A stretch of DNA of 64,000 nucleotides. Origin: Acorus gramineus (Eukaryota > Streptophyta > Magnoliopsida > Acorales > Acoraceae). The stretch lies in assembly GCA_030737835.1 (NCBI GenBank), contig CM060847.1, positions 25,059,384 through 25,123,383 of the forward strand. The letters run 5' to 3'. Under the pieces are notes generated by a model. It was given only the letters and a program-made list of their open reading frames with translations, was not told the origin of the DNA and ran no database searches. Positions 36,864-48,906 of the stretch are shown here, piece by piece; position 1 is the first letter of the stretch; the number at the start of each line of letters is the position of its first letter. The position numbers and the translations under genes are program-made.

Positions 36864-38864
36864 TGTTATATATGTGTCACTTTTTAGCCTTCTGGTAACC
36901 ATTGGAGCATTCTTACAGTTTTTTAACTTTTTCGTTTTTCGATCGGAACCGCTAAAATTTTGGACTTTTGGCTGTCACCCTGAGTTTGAGGGCTCCGATT
37001 GAAAATCTAACTGCATATTATGTGTCCTGGTGCCATTTCAAGCCACTCACAAAAATTTCATCGAATTCCGGTAACGTTTCAGAATTTCACAGTTCCGAAT
37101 CGTATCCGGGTTTTGACCGAGTCAAAAGTCATTGGGAGACTTGACTTGGTCAAAGTTGACCTTTGACTTGGTCAATGGGTTTTGGTTTTTAGTGTGGTTG
37201 GGTTGACTAGGGTCAAATCCCACCTAAACCTAGCCTAAACCTAATTAGTGCTAAGTGTAAGTGGTGAGTGTGTGAGGTGTGTGTGTGTGTGTGCTTTAAG
37301 TAGGCGCCCAAGAATAGTTCCCCCCACCATTCATCATCTTCTCCACTTCAAATCTCTCTCTCCCCTCTCTTTATTTCCTCCATATGACCTATTAGAAGGT
37401 ATTGAATCAAGAAACCCCAGAAGAAGAAAAGATAGGTGAGGACCCGATCTATCTTCCTATGGTCTCGGATTCGAGTTCCCTCATGTGTGACCCCTCTCGT
37501 AGCCTCTTTTCTCCTCTGTTTTCAGCCCTTCCTTGGCTGAGTGGAGATCTTGGTGGTGGTGGTCTTGGAGGTGGCAAATCGGTGCGCGAAGAGCACCCGT
37601 TCTTCCTCCCCTTCCCTTCCTCTCCTTGGGTGAGTTTCTTTCCTTCCTTTTCTTGTTTAGATGCATGTTAGGAGGTTTTTTTGGTTATGCATGGCTGTTG
37701 GGTGGTTGGAGGGGGCTGTTGGGGGCTGTTGGAGGTGTTAGGGTTGGCTCGGGTGCATGCGGGCTCATCGGCGCGTGCGTGCGGCAGGCAGGCGCAAGCA
37801 GGCGGGCAGGCGAGCTACTGTCAGGTGCGCTGGGTGCGTGCTGTCGGGCTCGCTGGGCGTGTGCGGTTGGGCGCACTGGGCACAGTGCGCGGCGTGCGCG
37901 CGGAGCGCTGCGCATGGGCGCAGTGCGTGGGTGTGTGCGGGGAGGCGAGCGGGCGTGTGCGTGGGGTGCTGCGCTGGGGAGCAGTGTGTGCGGGTGTGAG
38001 AGCGAGGCGCTGCGCTGGGTCGCAGTGCGCGCGGGTGCACCCTGGGCCGGACGCGCGGTGTGCGCGGGCGCGCGCGTGCGTGCGCCCGAGCGTGCGGCGT
38101 GTCTGGGCGCGCGGGCTGGGGAGCGGCAGTGCACCCGGGCCGAGGGTGTGCGTGGATGCGTGCGCACCCGTGCGTGCGCGTGCGGGTGGCCGTGCGTATG
38201 GCCGCCGGGGGTTCGGGAGTGAGTCGGGGCACTCGGGCTCGCGTGCGTGCGGGCCGTATGCACGCTTGTCCGAGTGTTGGGTATTTATAGCGTATTTTTG
38301 TATGTATTGTGTATTTTACTCAACGTGTTGAATACCCTGTCTTGAAGATCTTTACAAACGGTCACGCGATGACCCGGGTATTGGTGACTGGGACAATCCA
38401 ACCCAGTAGGGAGGCGTATATGCTCTTAGGCGTGTATCGTCCTTCCCTGGGGCACCATAGTTTGATATTAACTTGTATAATATGTAATCCATGCAGGCAT
38501 GATTGTTATGTAGTATGCATGCCACCCTAGACCTTGTTTGTTAGGGACTTGCACCCTTAGGATATGTGTAAGAGCCATGCATCTTGATACCATATTTTCA
38601 TGCTAGGAAGCCTTGACCTATGCATGTGTCCCAGTTAGTTTAATTTATTTTAAATCAAATGTGAGTTATTTAGTAATGAGCATGCTTAGTGAATATTATA
38701 ACCATGCAGTTATAATACAGGCTTCCCTGCATCGTAGTTATGCGCCCTGGAGGAATTCGCAAGAATTCATGACATTTAAATTGTTAGGAAGATGTTGCCG
38801 ACAGATCCGATTTGATCGTATACGTGAGGGTAGGCTGTTTCTGTTCCCTTCGTTGGATCCGTAT
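36864..38864 (+). repeat. 5' LTR, type A, 3' part missing
   Basis: It matches the 3' LTR at 47383 onward until CGTTGGATCCGTAT (38851-38864), then switches abruptly to the start of LTR type B. The remainder of LTR A (about 730 bp, equivalent to 49430-50162) is absent. The candidate LTR intron is 37630-38347 and the W-box cluster 37111-37217. Confidence 0.9.
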
Positions 38865-41800
38865 TGTTATATATGTGTCACTTTTAGCCTCCTGGTAACC
38901 GTTGGAGCGTTCTGGCAGTTTTTAATTTTTCTTTTCAGTTTTTGATCGGAACCGCTAGTTTTTGGACTGTTAGCTATCGTCTTGAGTTAGAGGACTCCGA
39001 TTGAAAATCTAACTGCATATTTGGTGTCCTGGTGTCATTTTAGGCCTCTCACAAAAATTTCATCGATTTTCAGCAACGTTTTCAGAATTTCACAGTTCTG
39101 GGGCATATCCGGGTATTTTAAGTGACTTGCTATATAAGTGAGATCTAAAATTAGATTGCCACTATTCATCATCCCTACCAAATGAAATCTCTCTCTCCCC
39201 TCTCTCCTTTTCTTTGATTTGAGCCCCTTAGAGCCCTCAAACCCAAAAACCTAAAGCATAGAAAGTGTAGATCGGGTCTACACCCCGGTGCTTTCAAATC
39301 CGGATTTCGGCCTACCTAGCCCTTCCGTCCGCCCTCTCTTCTCCTCAGATCCGAGCCATTTCGGAGGTGGGAGTAGATCCCGGCGTTGGAGGCCTTTGGG
39401 GAAAGGTTTCGGTGCGCGGAGAGCAACCGAACATCCTTTCTTTCCCTTGGTAATCCCTTTTTCCTCTCTTTTTATGCTTAGATGTATGTTAGGAGGGAGG
39501 ATATGTGGTTGGGTGGTGGTCGGCGGCGGTGGGTGGCTGTCAGAGGTGGTTGGAAGCGGTCGGAGGCCATCGGAGGCCGATGGATGGGTGGTGGAGGTGC
39601 TCGGGCATGGGGGTTGCAGTCCCGGGCAGCAGGCAGCACAGGCAGCGCTTAGGCAGGCGCAGCAGGCGTGCAGCGGTAGGGCGCACGCGCGCGTGCGCGC
39701 GGACGTGCGCGCGGGCGTGCGCTCGGGTTGGCGCTGGGCGTGCTGGGTGCTGGGCGTGCGGGGCGCGCAAGGTAGACTGGCAGGGCTAGCTCGGGTAGGA
39801 TGGCTGGGCTGTGCGCGCGGGCAGGCCGGGCTGGCAGGCTGGGCGCGCAGGCGAGCAGGGCAGGAGGTGCTCGGGCATCAGGGGAGCAGTGCCGGGCGTG
39901 CAGGCGAGCGAAGCTCGGGCCACTCGGCGATGCGCGCAGGCAGGCAGCGCGGGCAGCAGCGCGGGCAGGCTGGTAGGCGCACTGGACGCGTGTTGCCAGG
40001 CGCGCTTGGCGCGTGTTGCGCGGGCGTGCGTGTGGGCGCTGGGTGAGGGTCCCGGGTGCTGGGCGCTGAGCGCTGGGAGCTGGTCGCGGGTGTTGAGCAC
40101 TGGGCACTGGGCGCCGCAGAGGAGCATGCGCGCGGGGCGCTGGGCAGAGGCGCAGGTGTGCGCGCGGTGAGGAGGGCAGTGGGTGCGAGCGGGTGGTGCG
40201 CGCGGGGTGCGCGCGGGGAGAGGTGCTGGGCGCGCGGGGCGTGCGGGGTGCGCGCGGGCTGCTGCGGCGGGGCGCAGTGGGCGCGCGGTGCACCCGGGTG
40301 GCTCAGGTGCATGTCCAGGCGGGCGGGCAGGGGCCCGGCGGTGTGCGTGGGTGCGCGGGTTGAGGCGCGGCGGCGCATCCGGGGGCGGTTGGCCGTGCGG
40401 ATGGTTGCCGGGGGTGCAGAAGTGTGTCGGGGCGCTCGGGCTAGCGTGCGTACGGGTCGTATGTATGTTTGCCCAAGTGTTGGGTATTTATTTGAGTAGC
40501 TTGGTATATTTTGTAGTGTTTTTGGGTTTTACTCACCAAGTTACTACCCTGTCTTGCAGATCTTGACGGACGGTCGCGCGACGACCTGGTTTCTGGTGAG
40601 TGGGACAATCCAACCCAGTAGGGAGGCATACTACTCACTTGGCAGTGTATTTCCCTCCCCTGGGGCACCATGGATGTATATTAGCCTGTTACAAATATTA
40701 ATCCATGCTGCATGACTTATGTGTAGAATGCATGCTACCCTAGACTTGCATGTTAGGGACTTGCACCCTTAGGATAGGTGTAAGAGCCCTGTATCTTGTC
40801 CCCCTGTTCTCATGCTAGGAAGCCTTGGCCTATGCATGTGCCCTACTAGTTTATTTATTAAATTAAATGCTAGTATATGTTAATTGCATGCTTTAGATAA
40901 TATTATAGGGAGGGGCCTTGCGAGGTCAACATTGAGACCCGGGTTAGGGTACTCCGTGTTCCTTGTTTGGTTGTCGGGATGTCCAGTATCGGGACCTCAT
41001 GCTGCCCTCCCAAGGTTCTTGTCCCAATAATATTATATCTCTAGTTGATAATTAATGATTTATCCATTATATGATTGTTAGCATATTTAGTGAATATTAT
41101 AGGGGAGGGGCCTTGCGAGGACAGCGGTGAGACCCGGGTTAGGGTACTCCGTGTTCCTTGTTTGGTTGTCGGGGTGTCCTATATCGGGAACTCACGCTGC
41201 CCTCCCAAGTTTCTTTCCCCCAATGATATTCCACCCTTGCTATTATTGTTGCGTTCCCCGCATCTTGGTTATGCGCCCTGGAGGAATTCTGAGGAATTCA
41301 GGACATTAGAGTCGTTGATGTGTGTAGTCGGCGGATCCGAGTGGATCATGTGCGTATGGATAGGCTGTTCTGTCCCCTTCGTTGGATCCGGTAGAGGCTG
41401 CCCCAGCGTTAGAAAGGCCGTCCCTTCCAAGGGTTCCCATCAGTAGGCGCCTCCTGATTTGGTTTCGGACTGTGCTGAAGTTGTGGGTGAGGGCTCCCAT
41501 CAGTAGGCACCTCCTGATTTGGTTTCGGACTGTGCTGAATGTGGGAGTAGACTAAGCGGCCTACGGAGTGGAGGAGAGACTATCGGTGGACCAAGGGTGA
41601 CCAACAGCCTAGTCAGTCCCAAAATCCTATGTCACCCGTGGCAGGGTGAGGGTGAGGGTGTAGTGGGTTGGCGATTAGCGACCCGCTGGTTTTGTGATTG
41701 GATGATTATCAGTCCCAAAATCCTATGTCACCCATTGAAGGGTGAGGGTGAGGGTGTAGTGGGTTGGCGATTGAGCAACCCACTGGTTTGACTATTTGTT

Positions 41801-42331
41801 ACCATTTTGTGGTTGTTAATAAGAGATTGTGGGTTATAAAGAATGAATTGTGGTCGATATTGTCTGTGATGCATGGGTTGTGCTGTTCACTGAGCGTGTG
41901 GCTCACCCCTCGCATATGTTTTTCCCCAGTTGCCACTGAGCCTGAGCTGGAGCCGGAGCAGCAGGTGTAGCCGTCCGAGGGATTCCTTCAGTAGCGGAGC
42001 AGCGCTACGTTCCGCGAGTGCCAGAGCCTATCAGCATCCCTTCTTAACTATATGTATTTTATTTCCGTGCTTGGCACGCGTTTGTATATATTCAGTTGTA
42101 TTTGTGTATATTGGCTCTCACAGGACAGATGATTGAGTATCGAGTCTGTAGTATGTTTATTTACAGATTCAGTCTTTTGCTTCCGCATTTGGTGTATATA
42201 TCATGTCAGCCTCTTTGTTGTCTGTGTGTCATTCTGGTTGTTTGTGTATGATATATTATTGACCTCCTGTATAGATTCTGATATTTTATATACACTTGCC
42301 GCGTCCCGGGGACGGCCACCCTGGGGCGTGA
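38865..42331 (+). repeat. LTR type B (type 1 U3) lying between LTR A and the primer-binding site
   Basis: Starts TGTTATATATGTGTCACTTT and ends CCTGGGGCGTGA, lacking the final CA. It is 3467 bp. A TATATAAG box is at 39131-39138. The candidate LTR intron is 39450-40559, enclosing a CpG-dense block of about 950 bp. The 130-bp module is doubled (about 40900-41030 and 41090-41230), and two G-rich modules are at about 41600-41790. It is adjacent to the primer-binding site, so functionally it is the 5' LTR of the surviving internal region. Confidence 0.9.
39131..39138 (+). promoter_or_regulatory. TATA box of LTR type B
   Basis: TATATAAG lies about 265 bp into the LTR, just upstream of the CACTATTCATCATCCC block that follows the TATA position in the other type 1 copies. 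Transcription would start about 30 bp downstream. This is inferred from position only. Confidence 0.55.
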
Positions 42332-42339
42332 AAAAAAGT

Positions 42340-42351
42340 TGGTATCAGAGC
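42340..42351 (+). other. Primer-binding site (initiator Met tRNA type)
   Basis: TGGTATCAGAGC lies 8 bp after LTR B, the canonical plant LTR-retrotransposon primer-binding motif complementary to the 3' end of tRNA-iMet. Confidence 0.9.
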
Positions 42352-42453
42352 CTGGTCCTGTTAGAGCCAATAGTCTTCCTTTCGTAGAGATGAGTCCTAG
42401 GATTTCTATATGAGTATTCTGATCCTAGTGTCTGGTTTTCTTAGGGTGCTGAT

Positions 42454-43766
42454 ATGCCTCCTCGCAGAGGACGGCGCGGACGAGGTCCCTCTCGGTCTTT
42501 GGAGGTTTCCGGACCTACCAGAGACGAGGATGCTACCGGAGAGTCCTTGGCACAGGAGCCTCCTGCTTGGGAGCGTGCTTTCGCTCGGTTGGCTGATTTG
42601 GTGGAGACACAGACGAGGGCGCTGGAGGCCCAGACCAGAGCATTGGCGGAGCAGGCTAGAGATATTCAGGAGCTGAGGGCGGCTCGCGAGGCAGTTCCGC
42701 AGGTCCCCTTGGTGGCAGATCCGCCTGTGGTACCCGATGTACCCCCAGTCCCCGTGGCGATTCCGGCAGTAGGAGTTGAGGATCCCCTGGAGAGGGAGGA
42801 GGAGCTAGAGGCGGCGGCGCGAGTGCAGCAGAGCGGCCTCAACGCCTTTCTGAAGCTCCACCCTCCCGAGTTCCATGGTCAGTCGGCAGATCCTCTTGCG
42901 CCAGAGCGTTGGTTGAGGGAGGTGGATACGATCTTCGTGGCCATGCTTTGCACCGATCGCCAGCGAGTTTCCCTGGCCACCTTTATGCTGAAGGGTAACG
43001 CCGCCGACTGGTGGGCTACCCGAGTGGTGGACATCCCAGAGGGAGTGGAGCAGCTTTCTTGGGCAGGATTCCGGAGGTATTTCTTGGAGGAGTACTTCCC
43101 GTTCTCGACGCGCCAGATCGTGATGTGGGAGTTCGAGCAATTGACGCAGGGCTCCATGTCGGTTGCTGACTACTCTACGCGCTTCACGAGGCTCTCCAGA
43201 TTTGCTCCGGCCTTGGTGATGGATGAGGACACGCGGTGCCGCCGTTTCGAGTTGGGTCTCAGCAGCGCCATTCGGGTGCACGTCACCTCCCAGGCATTCT
43301 CGAGGTTCTCGGACTTGGTGTCTCGAGCGAAGACAGTCGAGCGAGACCTCGGGATCATCGTGGGGGTTCCGACCCCTTCTGCAGATCAGGGTCCTTCCGG
43401 GAGTCGGGACCAGGGGCAGCGCAAGAAGAAGAGGCCCCGCTTCGATCAGTCAGCGGCTGCCTCTCCTCCAGCAGATGCGGTGCCAGTGTGGGATCCAGCA
43501 CCCATTGCAGCAGTGCCCATCCAGTCCATGCAGCCGGAGAGGCGGCGCTATTTCCATTGTCAGCGCATCGGGCATATCAGATACAATTGCCCAGATGCTG
43601 GCCGACCCCGAGTGCTACCTCTCCTCCAATCGATGTGGTGCCAGCGTGAGGTCCAGCACCCATTGCAGCAGTGCCAGTCCAGGCCAGGCGACCGGAGACG
43701 CGGCGCTGTTACCACTGTCAGCGCATCGGGCATATCTTGTATAATTGCTCTGATACTGACCGACCC
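42454..43766 (+). pseudogene. gag: Chromovirus gag with duplicated, frame-shifted zinc-knuckle segment
   Basis: Starts MPPRRGRRGRGPSRS. A coiled, Ala/Gln-rich stretch (residues about 45-75) and a Pro/Val linker precede the capsid domain (about 125-300: FLKLHPPEFHG, DWWATRV, FRRYFLEEYFP). A basic linker and a CCHC zinc knuckle near 43555-43590 follow. In the first knuckle the leading Cys is replaced (RRRYFHC where the second copy has RRCYHC). A second copy of the segment follows with a 158-bp offset, out of the gag frame and in the frame of the protease. About 100 residues upstream of the capsid parallel the fragment at 24629-25731 closely. The C-terminal residues after about 43610 in the gag frame are read through the wrong frame of the second copy. 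Confidence 0.9.
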
Positions 43767-43776
43767 CGCGTGCTGC
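43461..43776 (+). repeat. 158-bp tandem duplication of the zinc-knuckle segment
   Basis: CTCTCCTCCA begins both copies (43461 and 43619), and CAGCGCATCGGGCATATC occurs in both (about 43560 and 43718). The period of 158 is not a multiple of three, so the second knuckle is in the next frame. The copies are clearly diverged from each other, so they were not produced by a very recent slip. Confidence 0.85.
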
Positions 43777-46700
43777 CTCCGCAGCAGCAGTTCCAGCAGT
43801 TCCAGCAGCAGCCACAGGGTGGCCGTGTTGACCAGAGGAGGCAGCCAGCGCAGCCGGCGAGGCGTGCCCCTGCTCCTCAGCTGCAGTTTGTTCAGGGCCG
43901 AGTGGCAGCGCTTTCGACAGAGGAGGCTCAGGCTTCGGGTAGTGTAGTCCGAGGTATTGTTCAGATCTCCCAGCTCCCTGCATATGTGTTATTTGATTCC
44001 GGAGCCACGCACTCGTTCGTGTCTCCCGCTTTTGAGAGATGGACGGGCGTGGCGTCCGCCCCTCTTGAGGTTGTTTTAGAGGTATCATTGCCCGTGGGAG
44101 ACCGTATTCTCCTCCGTTCTGTGTACCGAGGGTATACGGTGGTGGTTGCGGAGCATGAGTCCCCAGTGGAGTTGGTAGAGCTTGCGATGACGGACTTTGA
44201 TGCCATCCTGGGAATGGATTGGCTTTCAGCTAGTCACGCCAGCATCGACTGTTTTGCCAAGTCGGTGTCTTTCCACCTTCCGGGTCGGAGGTCCTTCCAG
44301 TTCGTGGGCGATCGTGACGTATCCCCTTTGGGATTCGTATCATCCATCCAGGCGTGGAGACTCCTTCAGAGAGGATGCGAGGGCTTTCTGGCGTATATTG
44401 CTTAGGAGGACGCACCGCTGCGGGCAGATATCAGTCAGACTCCGGTCGTGGCAGAGTATCCCGAGGTTTTCCCCGATGATCTTCCGGGGTTACCGCCGGA
44501 TCGCGCGATCGAGTTTGAGATAAATCTGATTCCGGGGACCGAGCTGATTTCGAGAGCTCCGTACCGGATGGCCCATGCAAAGCTGAAGGTGCTCAAGGAG
44601 CAGTTGGAGGAGTTGCTGGAGAAGGGCTTCGCACGTCCGAGTGTTTCTCCGTGGGGAGCCCCTGTTCTGTTCGTCCGGAAGAAAGACGGTTCGCTGCGGC
44701 TTTGTATCGATTACAGGCAGCTGAACAAGCGGACAGTGAAGAACAAGTACCCCTTGCCGCGGATTGACGATTTGTTTGACCAGCTCCAGGGAGTGTGACT
44801 CTTTTCTAAGATCGATCTCCGCTCGGGCTACTACCAGCTGAAGATCCGGGAGTCAGACATTCCGAAGATGGCCTTTCGCACCCGTTATGGGCACTACAAG
44901 TTCAGAGTACTGCCGTTTGGGTTGACGAATGCGTCGACAGCCTTCATGGATCTGATGAACCGGGTGTTTCGACCCTTCCTCGACTCCTTTGTGGTAGTAT
45001 TCATCGATGACATATTGGTGTACTCGAGGAGTCTTGAGGAGCACGCTCACCATCTCCGCACTGTCTTGGAGACTTTGGCCTGACATCAGTTGTTCGCCAA
45101 GTTCAGCAAGTGCGAGTTTTGGTTGGAGCGTATGGCCTTTCTGGGCCATGTGATTTTCGACGAGGGCATATTTGTGGACCCGGGCAAGACGCTCGCCGTG
45201 TCGAATTGGCGTCGACCGTCGAACCCCACAGAGATTCGGAGCTTCCTGGGCTTGGCGGGTTATTACAGGAGGTTTGTCGAGGGTTTCTCGAAGATAGCTG
45301 TACCTCTTACCCGCCTCACTCGGAAGGATGTCTGGTTCGAGTGGTCCCCGTCTTGCGAGGAGAGCTTCCAGGAGTTGAAGCGAAGGCTCACCTCAGCGCC
45401 AGTTCTTACCCTTCCGTCTGGGAGTGGTGGGTTCGCAGTATACTCCGATGCATCGCGGTTGGGTGTGGGTTGCGTCCTGATGTAGCACGGTAAGGTTGTG
45501 GCTTACGCGTCGCGTCAGTTGAAGCCCCATGAGCAGAATTACCCCACCCACGACCTTGAGTTGGCAGCGATCATCTTTGCGCTGAAGATGTGGAGGCATT
45601 ACCTCTATGGCGAGGAGTTCGAGCTCTTTACTGATCATAAGAGCTTGACATATTTGCAGTCCCAGCCGGAGCTCAACATGCATCAGAGACGTTGGGTCGA
45701 GTTCCTGAAGGACTATGATTGTGACATTGCTTACCATCCGGGTAAGGCGAATGTCGTGGCGGATGCTCTCAGCAGGCAGCCCTTGGGCATGGCCGCCCAC
45801 ATGGCTGTACGTCGTTGGAGGCTTTTGGAGGAGGCTCTTGCTGGATCAGCGTTCGAGGGACTCCTGCGGGTGGCTTTTTGGCTAGGCTAGTGGTGCAGCC
45901 CGTTCTTCTCGACGAGATCCGCACGGCTCAGGGTCAGGATCCTCACTTTCTAGTCCTCTCCGAAGGCGTCGCCCGGGGCGAGCGTCCGGACTACCAGATT
46001 CGCGAGGACGGGATCCTGCGGTTTAGAGGCCAAGTATGCATTCCTGACGACGCAGAGCTGAAGCAGAAGATCTTGGACGAGGCCCATCGTTCGAGGTACA
46101 CAGTGCATCCTGGTGGCACGAAGATGTACAGGGGCCTTCGTCGTGGCTACTGGTGGCGCGGGATGAAGACGGATATTGCCCGTTTCGTTGCCCGATGCTT
46201 AGTATGCCAGCAGGTGAAGTCGGAGCATCAGCGTCCTGCAGGGAAGCTGCAGTCCATTGAGATCCCTCAGTGGAAGTGGGAGCAGATCACCATGGACTTC
46301 GTCTCGGGTTTGCCGAGGTCACGTTCGGGTCGCGATGCCATCTGGGTGATCGTCGACCGACTGACGAAGTCCGCTCATTTCCTCCCCATCCGACTCATCG
46401 ATTCTCTGGACACCCTGGCGCAGTTGTTTGTCTCTGAGATTGTTCGTCTCCATGGCACTCCCGTCAGCATCATTTCCGATCGAGACGCGCGATTTACTTT
46501 GAGGTTCTGGCGTAGCCTCCAGCACACCCTTGGTACGAACCTCCACTTCAGTACAGCGTTTCATCCGCAGACGGACGGCCAGTCGGAGAGGATGATCCAG
46601 ACCTGGAGGACATGCTGCGAGCCTGCGTTCTCGATTTTGGGGGCAGTTGGGAGAGGCACCTTCCGTTGGTGGAGTTTGCCTACAACAACAGCTACCACTC

Positions 46701-47335
46701 GAGTATCCGGATGGCTCCTTACGAGGCGCTCTATGGCCGCAGCTGCAGGTCCCCCTTGTGTTGGGACGAGGTCGGAGAGCGCCAGTTGGAGGGACCAGAG
46801 ATCATTCACCAGACCTCAGAGATGGTCAAGACGATTCGCGAGCGTATCCGAGTCGCTCAGAGCCGTCAAAAGAGCTACGCCGACCGTCGTCGCCGTGAGC
46901 TCGCCTTCGAGGTTGGTGACCATGTCTTCTTGAAGGTGTCCCCGATGAAGGGCATCTTCCGTTTCGGTGTGCGGGGCAAGCTGAGTCCGCGTTTCATTGG
47001 GCCGTTCCTCATCCTTCAGCGAGTTGGGGAGGTGGCCTATCGCATAGCTTTGCCCCCACAGTTGGCTCAGGCCCATGACGTCTTCCATGTCTCGTAGCTG
47101 AGGTGTTATGTCCACGATCCTGCTCACGTCATCCCGTTTGAGCTGCTCGTCTTCGAGCCAGACTTGTCATTCGTGGAGCAGCCGATTGAGATCTTGGACC
47201 GCCGCGAGAAGAGGCTCCGCACCAAGACTGTCCAGTTGGTCAAGGTGCGATGGCAGCACTGTTCTGGTGCCGAGGCCACTTGGGAGCTCGTGGACGCCAT
47301 GCGTGACGCGTATCCGCATCTTTTCCCTTCCTAGA
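43671..47335 (+). pseudogene. pol: Chromovirus pol (protease, RT, RNase H, integrase, chromodomain-like end), decayed
   Basis: Domain order: zinc knuckle; aspartic protease with LFDSGATHSFV (about 43985-44020); reverse transcriptase ([28 protein letters not shown] as the catalytic motif at about 45000); RNase H ([21 protein letters not shown]); integrase with H-H-C-C zinc site ([16 protein letters not shown]...CLVCQQVK, 46085-46215) and DDE core ([19 protein letters not shown] at 46558). It ends with a GPF...YRIALPP SH3-like part and an ILDRREKRLR...VRWQHCSGAEATWE chromodomain-like tail, typical of Tekay/Del chromoviruses. Breaks: stops at about 44403, 44797, 45080, 45484 and 47095, frameshifts near 45820 and 46600. 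Several of the stops look like C-to-T changes of CAG or CGA codons, as expected from methylated cytosines. Not functional. Confidence 0.93.
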
Positions 47336-47369
47336 TGTTTTTGTATTTATTTTGAGGACAAAATTTCCT

Positions 47370-47382
47370 AAGGGGGGAAGAA
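47370..47382 (+). other. Polypurine tract
   Basis: AAGGGGGGAAGAA directly precedes the 3' LTR start TGTTATATATG. This is the position and composition of the plus-strand primer of LTR retrotransposons. Confidence 0.93.
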
Positions 47383-47629
47383 TGTTATATATGTGTCACT
47401 TTTTAGCCTTCTGGTAACCATTGGAGCATTCTGGCAGTTTTTCAACTTTTTCGTTTTTCGATCGGAACCGCTAAAATTTGGACTTTTGGCTGTCACCTTG
47501 AGTTTGAGGGCTCCGATTGAAAATATAACTACATATTATGTGTCCTGGTGCCATTTCAAGCCACTCACGAAAATTTCATCGAATTCCGGTAACGTTTCAG
47601 AATTTCACAGTTCCGAATCGTATCCGGGT

Positions 47630-47737
47630 TTTGACCGAGCGAAAAGTCATTGGGAGACTTGACTTGGTCAAAGTTGACCTTTGACTTGGTCAATGGGTTT
47701 TGGTTTTTAGTGTGGTTGGGTTGACTAGGGTCAAATC
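47630..47737 (+). promoter_or_regulatory. W-box cluster in LTR A
   Basis: Eight TTGAC/GTCAA cores in about 108 bp, followed within 90 bp by the inferred transcription start region (CACTATTCATCATC). They include the palindromic-spaced set ACTTGACTTGGTCAAAGTTG. WRKY binding is inferred from the motif only. Confidence 0.6.
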
Positions 47738-48146
47738 CCACCTAAACCTAGCCTAAACCTAATTAGTGCTAAGTGTAAGTGGTGAGTGTGTGAGGTGTGT
47801 GTGTGTGTGCTTTAAGTAGGCGCCCAAGAATAGTTCCCCCCACTATTCATCATCTTCTCCACTTCAAATCTCTCTCTCCCCTCTCTTTATTTCCTCCATA
47901 TGACCTATTAGAAGGTATTGAATCAAGAAACCCTAGAAGAAGAAAAGATAGGTGAGGACCCGATCTATCTTCCTATGGTCTCGGATTCGAGTTCCCTCAT
48001 GTGTGACCCCCTCTCATAGCCTCTTTTCTCCCCTGTTTTCAGCCCTTCCTTGGCTGAGTGGAGATCTTGGTGGTGGTGGTCTTGGAGGTGGCAAATCGGT
48101 GCGCGAAGAGCACCCGTTCTTCCTCCCCTTCCCTTCCTCTCCTTGG

Positions 48147-48906
48147 GTGAGTTTCTTTCCTTCCTTTTCTTGTTTAGATGCATGTTAGGAGGTGTTTTTG
48201 GTTATGCATGGCTGTTGGGTGGTTGGAGGGGGCTGTTGGGGGCTGTTGGAGGTGTTAGGGTTGGCTCGGGTGCATGCGGGCTCATCGGCGCGTGCGTGCA
48301 GGCAGGCAGGCGCAGGCAGGCAGGCAGGCGGGCAGGCGAGCTGCTGTCAGGCGCACTGGGCGCGTGCTATCGGGCTCGCTGGGCGCGTGCGGTCGGGCGC
48401 ACTGGGCGCAGTGCGCGGCGTGCGCGCGGAGCGCTGCGCAGGGGCGCAGTGCGTGCGGTGTGCGCGGGGAGGCAAACGGGCCTGCGCGCGGGGTGCTGCG
48501 GTGGGGCGCAATGTGTGCGGGTGTGCGCGTGAGGCGCTGCGCTGGGTCGCAGTGCGCCCGGGTGCACCTGGGGCTGGACGCGCTGTGCGCGCTGGGGCGC
48601 GCGTGAGTGCGCTCGAGCGTGCGGCGTGTCTGGGCGCGCGGGCTGGGGCGCGGCAGCGTGCCTGGGAGCGCGGGCTGGGGCGTGGCAGTGAGCCCGGGCC
48701 GAGGGTGTGCGTGCGTGCTTGTGCACCCGTGCGTGCGCGTGCGGGTGGCCGTGCGTATGGCCGCCGGGGGTTCGGGAGTGAGTCGGGGCACTCGGGCTCG
48801 CGTGCGTGCGGGCCGTATGCACGCTTGTCCGAGTGTTGGGTATTTATAGCGTATTTTTGTATGTATTGTGTATTTTACTCACTGTGTTGAATACCTTGTC
48901 TTGCAG
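48147..48906 (+). other. Candidate LTR-embedded intron enclosing the CpG-dense block
   Basis: Donor CCTTGG|GTGAGT and acceptor TACCTTGTCTTGCAG|ATCTTGACGG flank the CpG-dense segment. Equivalent GT and AG sites occur at the same relative place in the other ten LTR copies of the window. Length ranges from 145 to 1307 bp between copies, apart from the one copy enlarged by a nested element. Splicing itself is an inference. Confidence 0.5.

Noticed and set aside
37533..38331. Open frames of 190-230 codons
   Set aside because: LTR GC-block artefact; repeated almost identically in the 3' LTR at 48050-48890.
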